From assembly GCF_016863555.1 (NCBI RefSeq), contig NZ_BOPC01000003.1, positions 23,601 to 87,600 on the forward strand: 64,000 nucleotides of DNA, written 5' to 3'. Positions within the stretch are counted from its first letter, which is position 1. The number at the start of each line of letters is the position of its first letter. This document shows positions 15,683 to 24,786 of the stretch, piece by piece. A program made the translations under genes and the position numbers. The stretch is from Micromonospora qiuiae (GTDB lineage: Bacteria; Actinomycetota; Actinomycetes; Mycobacteriales; Micromonosporaceae). Under the pieces are notes generated by a model. That model was given only the letters and a program-made list of their open reading frames with translations, searched no databases and had not been told where the DNA came from.

Positions 15683-16924
15683 CTATGAGAGTTTTATTCG
15701 CTGTTGTTCCGGGCGGGCGGCGGCAACCGATTCCCGCAGCAGCCGCTCGATCCGGTCCACCCCGGCCGGCAGCGACATCTCCCGCAGGTAGGCCTCCCGG
15801 CCGCGCCGGCCCATCTCGACTCGGGCCGGCGGAGGAATGTGCGCCGCCAGCCAGAACCGGTCGGCCAAGCTCGCCCAGTCCTCCGGCGGGCAGGACAGCC
15901 CGGCGCGGGTCCGCTCGACCAGGGCAGCGGTGTCGCCGCCGGCCGATGCCACCACCGGCACGCCGCACGACAGCACCGCCGGGAGCTTGGCCGGTACGCT
16001 GCTGTGCAGCTCCGGCAGGTCACGCAGCATCACCAGCTGGTAGTCGGCCGCCGCATACAACTCGGGCATGTCCAGCGGGGACCGCCGCTCCACGAACCGC
16101 ACGTTGTCGGCCCGCAGCTCGGCGGCGAGCCCGCGCACCCGCGGCTCGTCCGCGCCCGAACCGACCAGGACCACGTCCACGGTGCCGGGGAGGGCCGCCG
16201 CCGCCCGTACCGCCGTCATCAGCCCCTGCCGGGCACCGATCGTGCCCGCGTACATCACCACGCACCGCTCGTCGCGGCGGACCAGCCGGCGCGCGGCCGC
16301 GCTGGCCGTCTTGGGCTGAAAGATCCGCTCCTCGGTCCAGTTGAGCACCAGCCGGACCCGGTCCGGGTCGACGCCGAGCGCGACGACGGCATCGCGCAAC
16401 GACGGCGCGGTGACCGCCACCAGGGTGGCGGAGCGGTAGGTGCGGATCATGGCGGCACGCACCCGCGCCGCCCACCGCCCGTCGTCAGAGCCGTCCACCG
16501 CCTGCTCCGGCCACACGTCCGGCACGTGCAGGACGACCGGCACCCGACCGAGCAGGCGTAGCAGCGCCGCCGTGGCGAACGCCGCGGCCGGCGGCTGGTA
16601 CACGTACAGCGCGTCGACGCCGGCGAGGTAGCGGCGCCCGACCAGCGCCGCGCTCCCGGCGAAGGAGAGCCAGGACGCCATCCGGCCGCGCATGCCATCG
16701 TCGCCGGTGCTGTACCGCAGAACCCGCCGCACGGTCAGCCCTCGGTCGTGGGTCTCGTGCCGCCAGCGCTGGCGCCAACCCGGATAGGCGTGCCCGCCGG
16801 GGTAGTCGGGAAAACCGGTGAGCACCCGCACCTCGTGGCCCCGGGCGGCCAGTTCCTCGGCCAGGCTGCCGGGTATGAACGCCGGCTCCGGCGGAAAGTG
16901 GTACGTCAGGATCCCGATCCGCAC
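15683..16924 (-). CDS. GT4-family glycosyltransferase (WcaI-like)
   Basis: 413 residues from the GTG at 16924. It opens with VRIGILTYHFPPEPAFIPG, the glycine-rich acceptor-side loop of GT-B enzymes. HVPDVWPEQAVDG is characteristic of WcaI-type transferases. The donor-side domain carries VMYAGTIGARQGL, VLVGSGADE and a PELHSSVPAKLPAVLSCGVPVVAS segment with the conserved acidic/Ser positions for the nucleotide sugar. It probably adds a sugar to a lipid-linked exopolysaccharide intermediate at the cytoplasmic face. It heads the minus-strand set with the DUF4012 and LPXTG genes; the 87-bp gap to the DUF4012 gene is AT-rich and may hold a second promoter. Confidence 0.88.
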   Translation of the reverse strand: MRIGILTYHFPPEPAFIPGSLAEELAARGHEVRVLTGFPDYPGGHAYPGWRQRWRHETHDRGLTVRRVLRYSTGDDGMRGRMASWLSFAGSAALVGRRYLAGVDALYVYQPPAAAFATAALLRLLGRVPVVLHVPDVWPEQAVDGSDDGRWAARVRAAMIRTYRSATLVAVTAPSLRDAVVALGVDPDRVRLVLNWTEERIFQPKTASAAARRLVRRDERCVVMYAGTIGARQGLMTAVRAAAALPGTVDVVLVGSGADEPRVRGLAAELRADNVRFVERRSPLDMPELYAAADYQLVMLRDLPELHSSVPAKLPAVLSCGVPVVASAGGDTAALVERTRAGLSCPPEDWASLADRFWLAAHIPPPARVEMGRRGREAYLREMSLPAGVDRIERLLRESVAAARPEQQRIKLS

Positions 16925-17080
16925 CCTCGCACCCCCGTCACGGCCGGCCGATTCGGCGCGGCGCCGGGGACCACCGGCACCACGGCTGCGTACGATGCCG
17001 GCAACCCCTCCCGAGGCGGTCGGCGGCGACTGTCCCGGATCGCCGCGCCGGCCGCGACCGCATCGTCGAAGGGGTTCCAC

Positions 17081-17635
17081 ATGGCCACCGCAGTGCTGTT
17101 CGTCTGCCACGCCAACCTGTGCCGCTCGCCGATGGCCGAGTACACCGCGCGCCGGCTGCTCGCCGGCTGGCCGGTGACGGTGGCCAGCGCCGGCACCGAC
17201 GCCGTGGCCGGGCTGGCCATGCACCCGTTCGCGGCCCGGATCGCCGCCGAGATGGGCGCGGATCCGGCAGGCTTCCGCAGCCGCCGACTGGCGCCCGAGC
17301 ACCTCAACCACGCGGCGCTGGTGCTGACCGCGACCCGGCGCCAGCGCTCCGTCTGCACCGCGCTGGCGCCGGCGGCGTTGCACCGCACGTTCACGCTGCG
17401 CCAGTTCGGCCGGCTGATCGCGGCCGTCGAGCCACCGGTACAGGAGCACGCCGACCCACTGCGGGCGGCGGTGGCAGCCGCCGCGCTGGCCCGAGGGCGG
17501 CTGCAACCGGCCCTCGGGGACGCCGACGACCTGCGGGACCCGCTCACCGGCACCCCCGACGACTTCCGGCACTGCGCCCGGGAGATCGAACGGTGCCTGC
17601 GACCGCTGGCGGCGCTCATCGGGACAGCCGGCTGA
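17081..17635 (+). CDS. Low-molecular-weight protein tyrosine phosphatase
   Basis: 184 residues, start ATG with AAGGGG upstream. The P-loop VCHANLCRSPMAEY (C-x5-R-S) sits at residues 8-21, and the general-acid Asp is in DDLRDPLTGTPDDF. This is the Wzb/PtpA family. It is encoded between the glycosyltransferase and the BY-kinase, on the opposite strand to both, and its last 20 bases overlap the kinase gene end. The natural partnership is dephosphorylation of the tyrosine tail of the BY-kinase, which controls exopolysaccharide chain length in other bacteria. Confidence 0.92.
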   Translation: MATAVLFVCHANLCRSPMAEYTARRLLAGWPVTVASAGTDAVAGLAMHPFAARIAAEMGADPAGFRSRRLAPEHLNHAALVLTATRRQRSVCTALAPAALHRTFTLRQFGRLIAAVEPPVQEHADPLRAAVAAAALARGRLQPALGDADDLRDPLTGTPDDFRHCAREIERCLRPLAALIGTAG

Positions 17636-19070
17636 GTTCCTCGACGTGCTCGACCGCGTCGTTGGCGCCCACGCGCTCGGCGTGCCGCCCCGCCGCGGCC
17701 CGGCTCGCCGCCGCCGGTGGCGTCGCTGCCAACCGGTAGGCCTCGTACTGGTACGCCTCGGACTTGGGCGTCCGCGCCATGTTCAGCACGCAGCCGAGCA
17801 GCCGTACGGACACCGCGTCGAGCGCGCGGGCCGCGGCGGCCACCTGTGGCCGTGCGGTGCGTCCCTGCTGGCTGATCAGCAGGGCACCGTCGGCCTGCAC
17901 GGCGACCACCACGCCGTCGGTGACCGCGAGCAACGGCGCGGTGTCGATGATGACGATGTCGGCGGACTCCCGCAGGGTCAGCAGCAGATCGGCCATGGCC
18001 TTCGAGCCGAGCAGTTCGCTCGGGTTGGGCGGGGTCGCCCCGCTGGGCAGCACGAGCAGCGACTTGTCGCCCCAGCGCTGGACCACGTCACCGACGTGCA
18101 CGTCCCCGAGCAACACATCGGTCAGCCCGACCGCGGAGTCGACGCCCAGATAATCGCCGACCTTCGATCGGCGAAGATCCGCGTCGACCAGCAGCACCCG
18201 CCAGCCCGCTTCAGCCAGGGCGATCGCCAGGTTGCAGGACAGGGTGCTCTTCCCCTCGCCCTGCAGAGCGCTCGTGACGGCGATGACCCGGGCCGGCTCG
18301 TGCGCGTCGACGAAGCGCAGGTTGGTCCGCAGCTTGCGGACGGCCTCGGCCCGGGCCGAGGTCGCGGCAGCACCGACGATCAGTGGGGCGGTCCGGGCCG
18401 CGGGGTCGAGCGGTATCTCGCCGAGCAGCGGACTGCCGGTCACCCGCCGCAGGGCGGCGGCGTCCCGCAACCGCACGTCGGTCATGCCCCGCAGGATCGC
18501 CAGGCCCGTCCCGGCCAGCAGGCCGAGCAGGGTGCCGATGAGGATGTTGCGGACCGGCTGCGGCGAGACCGGGCTCGGGCTGACCCGGGGCCCGCCGATG
18601 ACCTCGATCTTGATCGGACCCGGGGTCCCGTCCAGGCGGGTCTCCACCTTGTTGACGAGTTCGACGAACCTCGCCGAGAGGGCCTCGACGACCCGCAGCG
18701 CCCGGGTCTGATCGGTGTCCGTCACCGACGCCTGGAGCAGGACCGTGCCGGTCTCCGTCGAGGTCGTGATCCGGCGCTGGACCTGCTCGGCGGTCAGCCC
18801 GAGTTGGTTGTCGGTCACCACGCTCTGCGCCAGCCGGTCACTGGTCAGCAACTCCTCGTAGGACTTCACCCGCTGCTGGAGGAAAAGGCTGCCCTGGTAG
18901 GCGTCGGTGACGCCCTGGCTGGGTGTGGTGACGAAGAAAGTGACCGTGGCGAGGTAACGCGGTTGGGCCCGGACGGTGACCAGGGCAGTGACGCCGAGGG
19001 ACACCATAAGCGTGACCAGAATGATCCACCAGTTTCGGCGGACGAGGCGCAGTTGGCGGACCAGGTCCAT
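17616..19070 (-). CDS. Wzc-type polysaccharide co-polymerase fused to BY-kinase (tyrosine autokinase)
   Basis: 484 residues from the ATG at 19070 (GGAGG eight bases upstream). A Wzz domain comes first: TM1 at ~13-32, a periplasmic helical segment, a Pro-rich motif (VSPSPVSPQPV) and TM2 at ~175-194. The cytoplasmic kinase has Walker A (ALQGEGKST, ~268-276), Walker A' (VLLVDADLRR) and Walker B (IVIIDTAP). The tail ends with a short tyrosine cluster, EAYQYEAYR, the expected autophosphorylation site. The fused form is unusual for Firmicutes, which split it in two, and normal for actinobacteria. It should set chain length or drive export of a surface polysaccharide, opposed by the adjacent phosphatase. 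Confidence 0.92.
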   Translation of the reverse strand: MDLVRQLRLVRRNWWIILVTLMVSLGVTALVTVRAQPRYLATVTFFVTTPSQGVTDAYQGSLFLQQRVKSYEELLTSDRLAQSVVTDNQLGLTAEQVQRRITTSTETGTVLLQASVTDTDQTRALRVVEALSARFVELVNKVETRLDGTPGPIKIEVIGGPRVSPSPVSPQPVRNILIGTLLGLLAGTGLAILRGMTDVRLRDAAALRRVTGSPLLGEIPLDPAARTAPLIVGAAATSARAEAVRKLRTNLRFVDAHEPARVIAVTSALQGEGKSTLSCNLAIALAEAGWRVLLVDADLRRSKVGDYLGVDSAVGLTDVLLGDVHVGDVVQRWGDKSLLVLPSGATPPNPSELLGSKAMADLLLTLRESADIVIIDTAPLLAVTDGVVVAVQADGALLISQQGRTARPQVAAAARALDAVSVRLLGCVLNMARTPKSEAYQYEAYRLAATPPAAASRAAAGRHAERVGANDAVEHVEELSRLSR

Positions 19071-19416
19071 CAGACATGCCTCCGGGCCGGGCCGGCGACA
19101 CCAAAAAAGTTCACAAAAACTCCCAAGGTCGACCAATCTTGTAAAGCTATTAAAGCGGTCCTTAGAGGCTTGTGTCCTGGATTGTCAGTTTCCTTGACGA
19201 GGAGTACGCCCGGTAGTACCAACCGGACCATGGGTCCCTCGGAATCGCCTTCGGCACGGAAAAGTGCGGACCTCGACCAGCGGGTGGAGCTCCGCGACGG
19301 GCCGGGACCCGCGCGGCGGGCCGTTGCGCGGTGGATAGGATCACGGACGGTGTGCCGGGAAGGCTGGTCGGCGATGACACGCTGTTGTCCCCCGACCGAC
19401 GAGGTGGACCCTCCAC
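19071..19416. promoter_or_regulatory. AT-rich divergent region between the BY-kinase and NhaA genes
   Basis: The 120 bases next to the BY-kinase start are far more AT-rich than the rest of the window, with runs such as TTTAATAGCTTTACAAG and GTTTTTGTGAACTTTTTT when read on the minus strand. This is probably the promoter and a long leader of the polysaccharide kinase, and a likely target for Lsr2, which prefers AT-rich DNA and is encoded in this window. On the plus strand, GTGGACCCTCCAC directly before the nhaA ATG can fold into a small hairpin over the GAGGTGGA ribosome site. Confidence 0.45.
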
Positions 19417-20745
19417 ATGACCGACCACAGCCCACGCCCCGAGCACCGCGGCGTCCGCCGCCTCTTCACGCGTACCTCCTGGCCGGAGGCCCGATTCCTG
19501 GCCGACATGCTGCGCACCGAGACCGTCGGTGGCGCGCTGCTGCTGTTCGGCGCCGTGACCGCGCTGCTCTGGGCGAACTCGCCCTGGGGCGACGCCTACG
19601 CCGAACTGGGCCGATGGGTGCCCTGGACCGGCGGCGCCGCGCTGCACCTCGACCTCGATCTGGCCACCTGGGCCGCCGACGGGCTACTGGCCATCTTCTT
19701 CTTCGTGGTCGGCCTGGAACTGAAGCGCGAGTTCGTCGCCGGCGAACTGCGCGACCCGCACCGAGCTGCCCTGCCGGTGATCGCGGCGGTCGGCGGCATG
19801 ATGATACCGGCGCTGATCTATGTGGGGGTGAACCTCGCCGCCGGCGGCGAGGGGCTACGCGGCTGGGCCATCCCGACCGCCACCGACATCGCCTTCGCGC
19901 TGGCCGTGCTGGCCGTGATCGGCGCCTACCTGCCGCAGGGCCTACGCGCCTTCCTGCTCACCCTGGCGGTGGTCGACGACCTGCTCGCGATCACCATCAT
20001 CGCGGTCTTCTACACCGACGACTTCAGCCTGCTCCCGCTGCTCGGCGCCGTGGCGCCGATCGCGCTGTTCGGGCTGCTGGTGCAACGTCGCCGCACCTGG
20101 TGGTGGGCGCTCATCCCGCTCGCGGCCGTCGCCTGGGCGTTGGTGCACTCCTCCGGCGTGCACGCCACGGTCGCCGGCGTGCTGCTCGGCTTCACCGTTC
20201 CGGTGCTCGCCGGCAAGGGTCGCGACGGGCGACCCGCACCCGGCCTCGCCGAGCGTCTGGAACACCGGTGGCGGCCGATCTCGGCCGGGTTCGTCGTACC
20301 GGTCTTCGCGTTCTTCGCCGCCGGGGTGTCCCTGCGCGGTGCCGACCTGGGCGCGGTGGTCACCGATCCGATCGTCCTCGGCGTCGTGCTCGGTCTGGTG
20401 ATCGGCAAATGCGTCGGCATCCTCGGGTCGACCTTCCTGCTGGCCCGGTTCAGCCGGGCCCGACTCGACGAGGACATCTCCTGGTCGGACCTGCTCGGCG
20501 TGTCGTTGCTGGCCGGCATCGGCTTCACCGTCTCGCTGCTGATCGGCGAACTCGCCTTCGGCTCCGACAGCGGGGAGGGGGACAACGTGAAGGCCGCCGT
20601 GCTGGCCGGCTCGCTGATCTCGGCGCTACTGGCCACGGTGGTGCTGTCCCGGCGCAACCGGGCCTACCGGGCGATCGCGTGCAAGGAGCAGGTCGACCTC
20701 GACCAGGACGGCGTGCCGGACGTCTACCAGCAGCCCGGCACCTGA
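19417..20745 (+). CDS. nhaA: Na+/H+ antiporter NhaA
   Basis: 442 residues with eleven or twelve hydrophobic helices. Family landmarks appear in order: [71 protein letters not shown], and [12 protein letters not shown] with the two adjacent aspartates that bind Na+ and protons. The length exceeds that of the E. coli protein (388) by a short hydrophilic N-terminus and a tail. It exchanges cytoplasmic Na+ for external protons and supports pH and salt homeostasis. It is a single gene, followed by the convergent Mn exporter gene. Confidence 0.95.
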   Translation: MTDHSPRPEHRGVRRLFTRTSWPEARFLADMLRTETVGGALLLFGAVTALLWANSPWGDAYAELGRWVPWTGGAALHLDLDLATWAADGLLAIFFFVVGLELKREFVAGELRDPHRAALPVIAAVGGMMIPALIYVGVNLAAGGEGLRGWAIPTATDIAFALAVLAVIGAYLPQGLRAFLLTLAVVDDLLAITIIAVFYTDDFSLLPLLGAVAPIALFGLLVQRRRTWWWALIPLAAVAWALVHSSGVHATVAGVLLGFTVPVLAGKGRDGRPAPGLAERLEHRWRPISAGFVVPVFAFFAAGVSLRGADLGAVVTDPIVLGVVLGLVIGKCVGILGSTFLLARFSRARLDEDISWSDLLGVSLLAGIGFTVSLLIGELAFGSDSGEGDNVKAAVLAGSLISALLATVVLSRRNRAYRAIACKEQVDLDQDGVPDVYQQPGT

Positions 20746-20892
20746 CGGCCCGCCGACCAGCGGCCCCACGGTCAGGCGTCGGGCTCCGGGCGCCCCTTGG
20801 GCTGGTTCGCCGGACGCCCGGGATGGGCCCTGGCGCCTTACCCAGCCGTCGAACGGCTAGTCCGCGCCGGGTCCGTCCGTCATGCCCCCGAC

Positions 20893-21480
20893 TCACCTCA
20901 GCTGCGCGACCGCCTCGATGATCAGCCAGAGGCCGCTGATGGCGAAGAGAGCGGCGGCGCCGTACTTGATGGTCCGTTCCGGCAGCTTGCGGCCGAGTAG
21001 CCGGCCGACGAGGATAGCGAGCGCGTCCGCGGCGACCATCCCGACGGTCGAGCCGACCCAGGTGCCGAACCAGCCGTACTGGGTGGCCAGCGTGATCGTC
21101 GCGAGCATTGTCTTGTCACCGAGTTCGGCCAGGAAGAACGCGACACCGACGGTCAGCACCGCCGACTTGCCGCCCTTGGCGGCCTTGCGCTTCTCCTCCT
21201 CGGTGAGCGTGTCGCCGCGCAGCGTCCACAAACCGAAGCCGATGAAGGCCAGACCCGCGAGCAGCGAGATCCAGCCGGTGGGGAGGGTGGCGCCGAGGCC
21301 GTGACCGATCGCCACCGAGGCCAGGTGCACCACGGCGGTGGCGACGGTGATGCCGATCAGGATCGGCACGGTGCGATATCTGGTGGCGAAGGCCAGGGCC
21401 ATGAGCTGGGACTTGTCTCCCAGCTCGGCGACGAAGATCACGCCGAAGCTGACCGCCAGCGCAACGAGGAACCCGTCCAT
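20893..21480 (-). CDS. GDT1/TMEM165 family (UPF0016) cation exporter, probably Mn2+
   Basis: 195 residues, six membrane helices in two homologous halves. Each half bears the signature ELGDK: VIFVAELGDKSQLMALAFA and FFLAELGDKTMLATITLA, separated by a cytoplasmic loop rich in Lys and Glu. Bacterial members such as MneA of Vibrio export Mn2+, and members in plants and yeast move Mn2+ or Ca2+. The upstream yybP-ykoY riboswitch makes Mn2+ the likely substrate here. Together with the TerC protein at 7766 it gives the strain two riboswitch-controlled manganese exits. Confidence 0.92.
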   Translation of the reverse strand: MDGFLVALAVSFGVIFVAELGDKSQLMALAFATRYRTVPILIGITVATAVVHLASVAIGHGLGATLPTGWISLLAGLAFIGFGLWTLRGDTLTEEEKRKAAKGGKSAVLTVGVAFFLAELGDKTMLATITLATQYGWFGTWVGSTVGMVAADALAILVGRLLGRKLPERTIKYGAAALFAISGLWLIIEAVAQLR

Positions 21481-21526
21481 GACGTCCTTCCGGATCTGGC
21501 CGGGAAGAAGGTGCCCGGGGCGCCCT

Positions 21527-21551
21527 CGACCCGGCTGTTACAGCCTGGTCG
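21527..21551 (-). promoter_or_regulatory. Hairpin that continues from the riboswitch P1 strand upstream of the GDT1 gene
   Basis: On the minus strand CGACCAGGCTGT is followed after one base by ACAGCCGGGTCG, giving 5+4 base pairs around a GTAAC loop with one internal mismatch. Its first base coincides with the last base-pair partner of the riboswitch P1 strand, so the two structures abut and may compete. It could be a terminator or a pause hairpin. There is no T-run after it. Confidence 0.5.
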
Positions 21552-21644
21552 AAGGTCTCGCCCGCCTCGTCGCTACGAGGCCGGGTGGCCGGATGCGGAA
21601 CGCACCAGTATGTCGACCACGTCGTTGCGGGCTACTCCCCTTCG
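21550..21644 (-). ncRNA. yybP-ykoY manganese riboswitch upstream of the GDT1-family gene
   Basis: The leader on the minus strand contains CGAAGGGGAGTAGC and, about 80 bases later, GCGAGACCTTCG. The conserved blocks GGGGAGTAGC and GAGACC match the class exactly, and P1 is CGAAGG/CCTTCG. The expression platform differs from the TerC copy: instead of pairing with a Shine-Dalgarno, the 3' strand of P1 runs directly into the hairpin at 21527. About 70 bases separate that hairpin from the start codon. Class assignment is firm; the mode of control is open. Confidence 0.88.
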
Positions 21645-21675
21645 TTGCCCGCCAGCCTAGCCGATCACGGGCCGG

Positions 21676-22641
21676 TCACTCCGCCCGGGCCAGGCTCACG
21701 CCGAACCGGCCGTCCGGGTCAGCCCAGAACCGTTCGGCGCGGAATCCCGCGGCGGCCAGCTCGGCCGCGATCCCCTCGGGGCGGAACTTGGCCGACACCT
21801 CGGTACGCAGCTCCTCCCCGGCAGCGAAGTCGACATCCAGGTCGATCACCCGCACCCGCATCGGCCGCTCGGCACGCAGCCGCATCTCGATCCATTCGCG
21901 GTCCGGGTCCCAGCGCGCGACGTGCGCGAACGCCTCCGGATCGAAGTCGGCACCGAGTTCCCGGTTGAGCACCCGAAGCACGTTGCGGTTGAACTCCGCG
22001 GTCACCCCCGCCGCGTCGTCGTACGCGGGCACGAGCACTGCCGGATCCTTGACCAGATCGGTGCCGACCAGCAGCCAGTCCCCCGGTTCGAGCGCGGCCC
22101 GCATCCGGGCGAGGAACTCGGCCCGTTCGTCCGGCAGCAGGTTGCCGATGGTGCCGCCGAGGAAGGCCACCAGTCGCCGGCCGCCGGTGGGCAGCCGGTC
22201 GAGGTGGCGGGTGAAGTCCCCGACGATGCCCCGCACCCGCAGCCCCGGATAGTCGGCGGCAAGCCTGGCGGTGGAGGCCCGCAGGGCGTCGATCGACACG
22301 TCCAGTGGCACGAATGTGCCCAGATCGCCGCGCCGGGTGAAGGCGTCCAGCAGCAGTCGGGTCTTCTCCGACGAGCCAGAACCGAGCTCGATGAGGGTCT
22401 TCGCGCCACTCAGGTCGGCGATCTCGGTCGCCCGCTCGGCCAGCACCGCGCGTTCGGCCCGGGTCGGGTAGTACTCGGGCAGCCGGGTGATCTCGTCGAA
22501 CAGCTCGCTGCCCCGAGCGTCGTAGAACCATCTCGGGGGCAGCCATTTCGCCTCGGCGGTCAGCCCGACCCGCACGTCGTGCCCCAGGCTGCGGACGATG
22601 TCCTGATCGTCCAGGTGGATCTCGAGCGGCTCCGCGCCCAT
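21676..22641 (-). CDS. egtD: L-histidine N-alpha-methyltransferase of ergothioneine synthesis
   Basis: 321 residues, ATG at 22641 after GGAAGGGG. EgtD landmarks are present: LPPRWFYDARGSELFDEITRLPEYYPTRAE at the N-terminus, the SAM-binding loop LIELGSGSSEKTRLLL, LDVSIDAL, FLGGTIGNLLP and, near the end, LRTEVSAKFRPE, where the Glu and Ser contact histidine. The enzyme trimethylates histidine to hercynine. It is the last gene of the egtA-B-C-D set, 38 bp after egtC. The riboswitch of the next gene begins about 30 bp beyond its stop. Confidence 0.95.
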   Translation of the reverse strand: MGAEPLEIHLDDQDIVRSLGHDVRVGLTAEAKWLPPRWFYDARGSELFDEITRLPEYYPTRAERAVLAERATEIADLSGAKTLIELGSGSSEKTRLLLDAFTRRGDLGTFVPLDVSIDALRASTARLAADYPGLRVRGIVGDFTRHLDRLPTGGRRLVAFLGGTIGNLLPDERAEFLARMRAALEPGDWLLVGTDLVKDPAVLVPAYDDAAGVTAEFNRNVLRVLNRELGADFDPEAFAHVARWDPDREWIEMRLRAERPMRVRVIDLDVDFAAGEELRTEVSAKFRPEGIAAELAAAGFRAERFWADPDGRFGVSLARAE

Positions 22642-22679
22642 CTACTTCCCCTTCCCTGTGATGTCCCGAGCGGCCGGGC

Positions 22680-23426
22680 TCACCGCGCCGCGATCGTGCG
22701 CTGCCGCACCTCGGTCGCGGTGGCTTGCACGAGCTGGCCATCCGGCACCTGTCGCCAGCCCGGCTCGTCGTCGTGTGGTTCGGAGGCCAGCAGCACCGAG
22801 GTCGGCGTGGCGCGCAGGGAGAGCGCGTGCCCGACCGCCGTGGCGATCACTGTGCGGCCGTCGGTGAGCAGCAGGTTGAGCCGTGACCCGGGGGCGGCCG
22901 CGGCGACCGAGGTGACCGTGTCGGCGACCGCCCGCGCCGGGGCAACGCCCGCGCGCAGCCGGTCGCGGACCAGCGCCCACAGCAGCGCCGAGTCGGTGGC
23001 CGCGTCGAGGGTTAGCAGGTCACGTATGGGCAGCTCGGCGGCGAGCGCGACCATCGAGTCCGGCCAGCCGCGCACCACACCGTTGTGGCTGAACAGCCAC
23101 CGTCCCTCGGCGAAGGGCGCGGCGGCACCGTCAGCGACCGGCATGCCGACGGTGGCGGAACGCACCGCGGCCAGCACCGCGCCGCTCGAGGTGACGGCCG
23201 CGAGTTCGGCGATGGTCGAATCACTCCAGAACGGCTGGGCGCGCCGGTACCGCACCGGCGGACCGTCGCCGGGATACCAGGCGACGCCGAAGCCGTCCGC
23301 GTTGATCGTCCCCCCGCCGCGCATGTCCCGCGGCGACCAGGACTGGCGCGACAGCGAGTACGGCGGATCGAGAAGCAGCTCGCGCAGGGTCACCGGCGGC
23401 CCGAGGTAGGCAAGATGGCGACACAT
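22680..23426 (-). CDS. egtC: Gamma-glutamyl hercynylcysteine S-oxide hydrolase
   Basis: 248 residues from the ATG at 23426; the longer frame upstream overlaps egtB and has no domain. It begins MCRHLAYLG, so Cys2 becomes the N-terminal nucleophile of a class II glutamine amidotransferase fold. Other family patches are INADGFGVAWYPGD, HNGVVRGW and DSALLWALVRDRL. It removes the glutamyl group from the EgtB product. It lies 22 bp after egtB in the same operon. Confidence 0.95.
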   Translation of the reverse strand: MCRHLAYLGPPVTLRELLLDPPYSLSRQSWSPRDMRGGGTINADGFGVAWYPGDGPPVRYRRAQPFWSDSTIAELAAVTSSGAVLAAVRSATVGMPVADGAAAPFAEGRWLFSHNGVVRGWPDSMVALAAELPIRDLLTLDAATDSALLWALVRDRLRAGVAPARAVADTVTSVAAAAPGSRLNLLLTDGRTVIATAVGHALSLRATPTSVLLASEPHDDEPGWRQVPDGQLVQATATEVRQRTIAAR

Positions 23427-23448
23427 CAGGCGGCCGGTCCCGCGACCG

Positions 23449-24786
23449 TCACCGGTGGGCCTGTTCCGGATGCGCGTCGCGGGCGCAGCGGAAGCCGCTG
23501 AAGATCTGCCGCCGGATGGGATAGTCCCAGTTGCGGAACGTGCCCCGGCAGGCGGCCCGGTCGGTGCCGAACGAGCCGCCGCGCAGCACCTGGTAGTCGT
23601 CGCCGAAGAAGACCTCGGAATACTCGCGGTAGGGGAAGGCCGCGAAGCCGGGATAGCCCCGGAACGGGGTGGCGGTCCACTCCCAGACGTCACCGATGAG
23701 CTGGTGCACGCCCAGCGGCGAGGCGCCGGCCGGGTAGGCGCCGACCGGCGCCGGCCACAGATGCCGCTGCCCCAGGTTGGCCCGCGTACCGGTGGGCTCG
23801 TCGTCGCCCCAGGGATAGCGACGGGACCGGCCGGTGGCCGGATCCCAGCGGGCCGCCTTCTCCCACTCCGCCTCGGTGGGCAGCCGCTTGCCCGCCCACG
23901 CGGCGTACGCCTGCGCCTCGTGGAAGCAGACGTGCACCACCGGCTCGTCGTCGCGGACCCGGTCCCACCGGCCGAAGCGCCGGTACGCCCAACTGTCGCC
24001 GTCGGGCCGCCAGTGCATCGGCGCGCTCAGCCCGGCCTTTTGCCGGTGTCGCCAGCCGGGCCCGCTCCACCAGCGGGGATCGTCGTACCCGCCGTCGGCG
24101 ATGAACTGGCGGTACGCCCCGTTGGTCACCGGCGCGGCGTCGATGAGGTACGCGGGCAGCTCCACCCGGTGGGCCGGGCGTTCGTTGTCCAGCGCCCACG
24201 GGTCGGTGTCGGTGCCCATGACGAACGGGCCCGCGGGCACCAGCACCTCGCCGGCCACCCGCGCGACCGGCTCGGGCGGCGGCGGCGCGTGCAGCACGGC
24301 CGGGCCGGCCCGCAGCTGGTGGGTGGCGAGCATCGTCTCGTCGTGCTGCTGCTCGTGCTGCACGATCATCCCGAAGGCGAACCCGTCGGCGACCAGCCGA
24401 CGGCTGTCGAAGGCGACCCGGTCCAGCAGGTCGTGGACCTTCTCACGGACCGTGGCCAGGTACGCCCGCGCCTCGGCCGGCGGCAGCAGCGGCAGCGACG
24501 GGCGGTCCCGGCGGGGCTGCTTGAAAGCGTCGTACAGGTCGTCGATGTCGCAGCGGACCGGCTCGCGCCCCCCGACGTCCCGGACCAGCCAGAGTTCCTC
24601 CTGGTTGCCCACATGGGCCAGGTCCCACACCAGCGGTGACATCAGTGGCGAGTGCTGACGCACCAGGTCGTTGTCGTCCACCGCCTCGGTCAGCAGCGCG
24701 GTCCGGGCCCGGGTTCGCTCCAACTCGGCCGCGATCCGGCTCCGTAACTGCTCCGCGTCGCCCCGGTCGGTCAAGACGTCGGTCAC
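23449..24786 (-). CDS. egtB: Hercynine oxygenase (sulfoxide synthase)
   Basis: 445 residues. The N-terminal DinB-like domain supplies the iron ligands: His58 in VWDLAHVGNQEE and the HEQQH pair at 144-148. The C-terminal formylglycine-generating-enzyme-like domain has GDVWEWTATPFRGYPGF, VLRGGSFGTDRAACRGTFRNWDYP and SGFRCARDAHPE. The enzyme couples hercynine to gamma-glutamylcysteine with O2. Its start codon overlaps the egtA stop by 4 bp, so translation of the two is coupled. Confidence 0.95.
   Translation of the reverse strand: MTDVLTDRGDAEQLRSRIAAELERTRARTALLTEAVDDNDLVRQHSPLMSPLVWDLAHVGNQEELWLVRDVGGREPVRCDIDDLYDAFKQPRRDRPSLPLLPPAEARAYLATVREKVHDLLDRVAFDSRRLVADGFAFGMIVQHEQQHDETMLATHQLRAGPAVLHAPPPPEPVARVAGEVLVPAGPFVMGTDTDPWALDNERPAHRVELPAYLIDAAPVTNGAYRQFIADGGYDDPRWWSGPGWRHRQKAGLSAPMHWRPDGDSWAYRRFGRWDRVRDDEPVVHVCFHEAQAYAAWAGKRLPTEAEWEKAARWDPATGRSRRYPWGDDEPTGTRANLGQRHLWPAPVGAYPAGASPLGVHQLIGDVWEWTATPFRGYPGFAAFPYREYSEVFFGDDYQVLRGGSFGTDRAACRGTFRNWDYPIRRQIFSGFRCARDAHPEQAHR

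Noticed and set aside
16748..17080. An extended start for the tyrosine phosphatase
   Set aside because: The extra residues are low-complexity, overlap the divergent glycosyltransferase gene, and the phosphatase fold starts exactly at the ATG at 17081.
17646..20921. A 1091-codon plus-strand frame crossing the BY-kinase and nhaA genes
   Set aside because: It is a shadow of two well-supported genes in other frames and has no recognisable domain.
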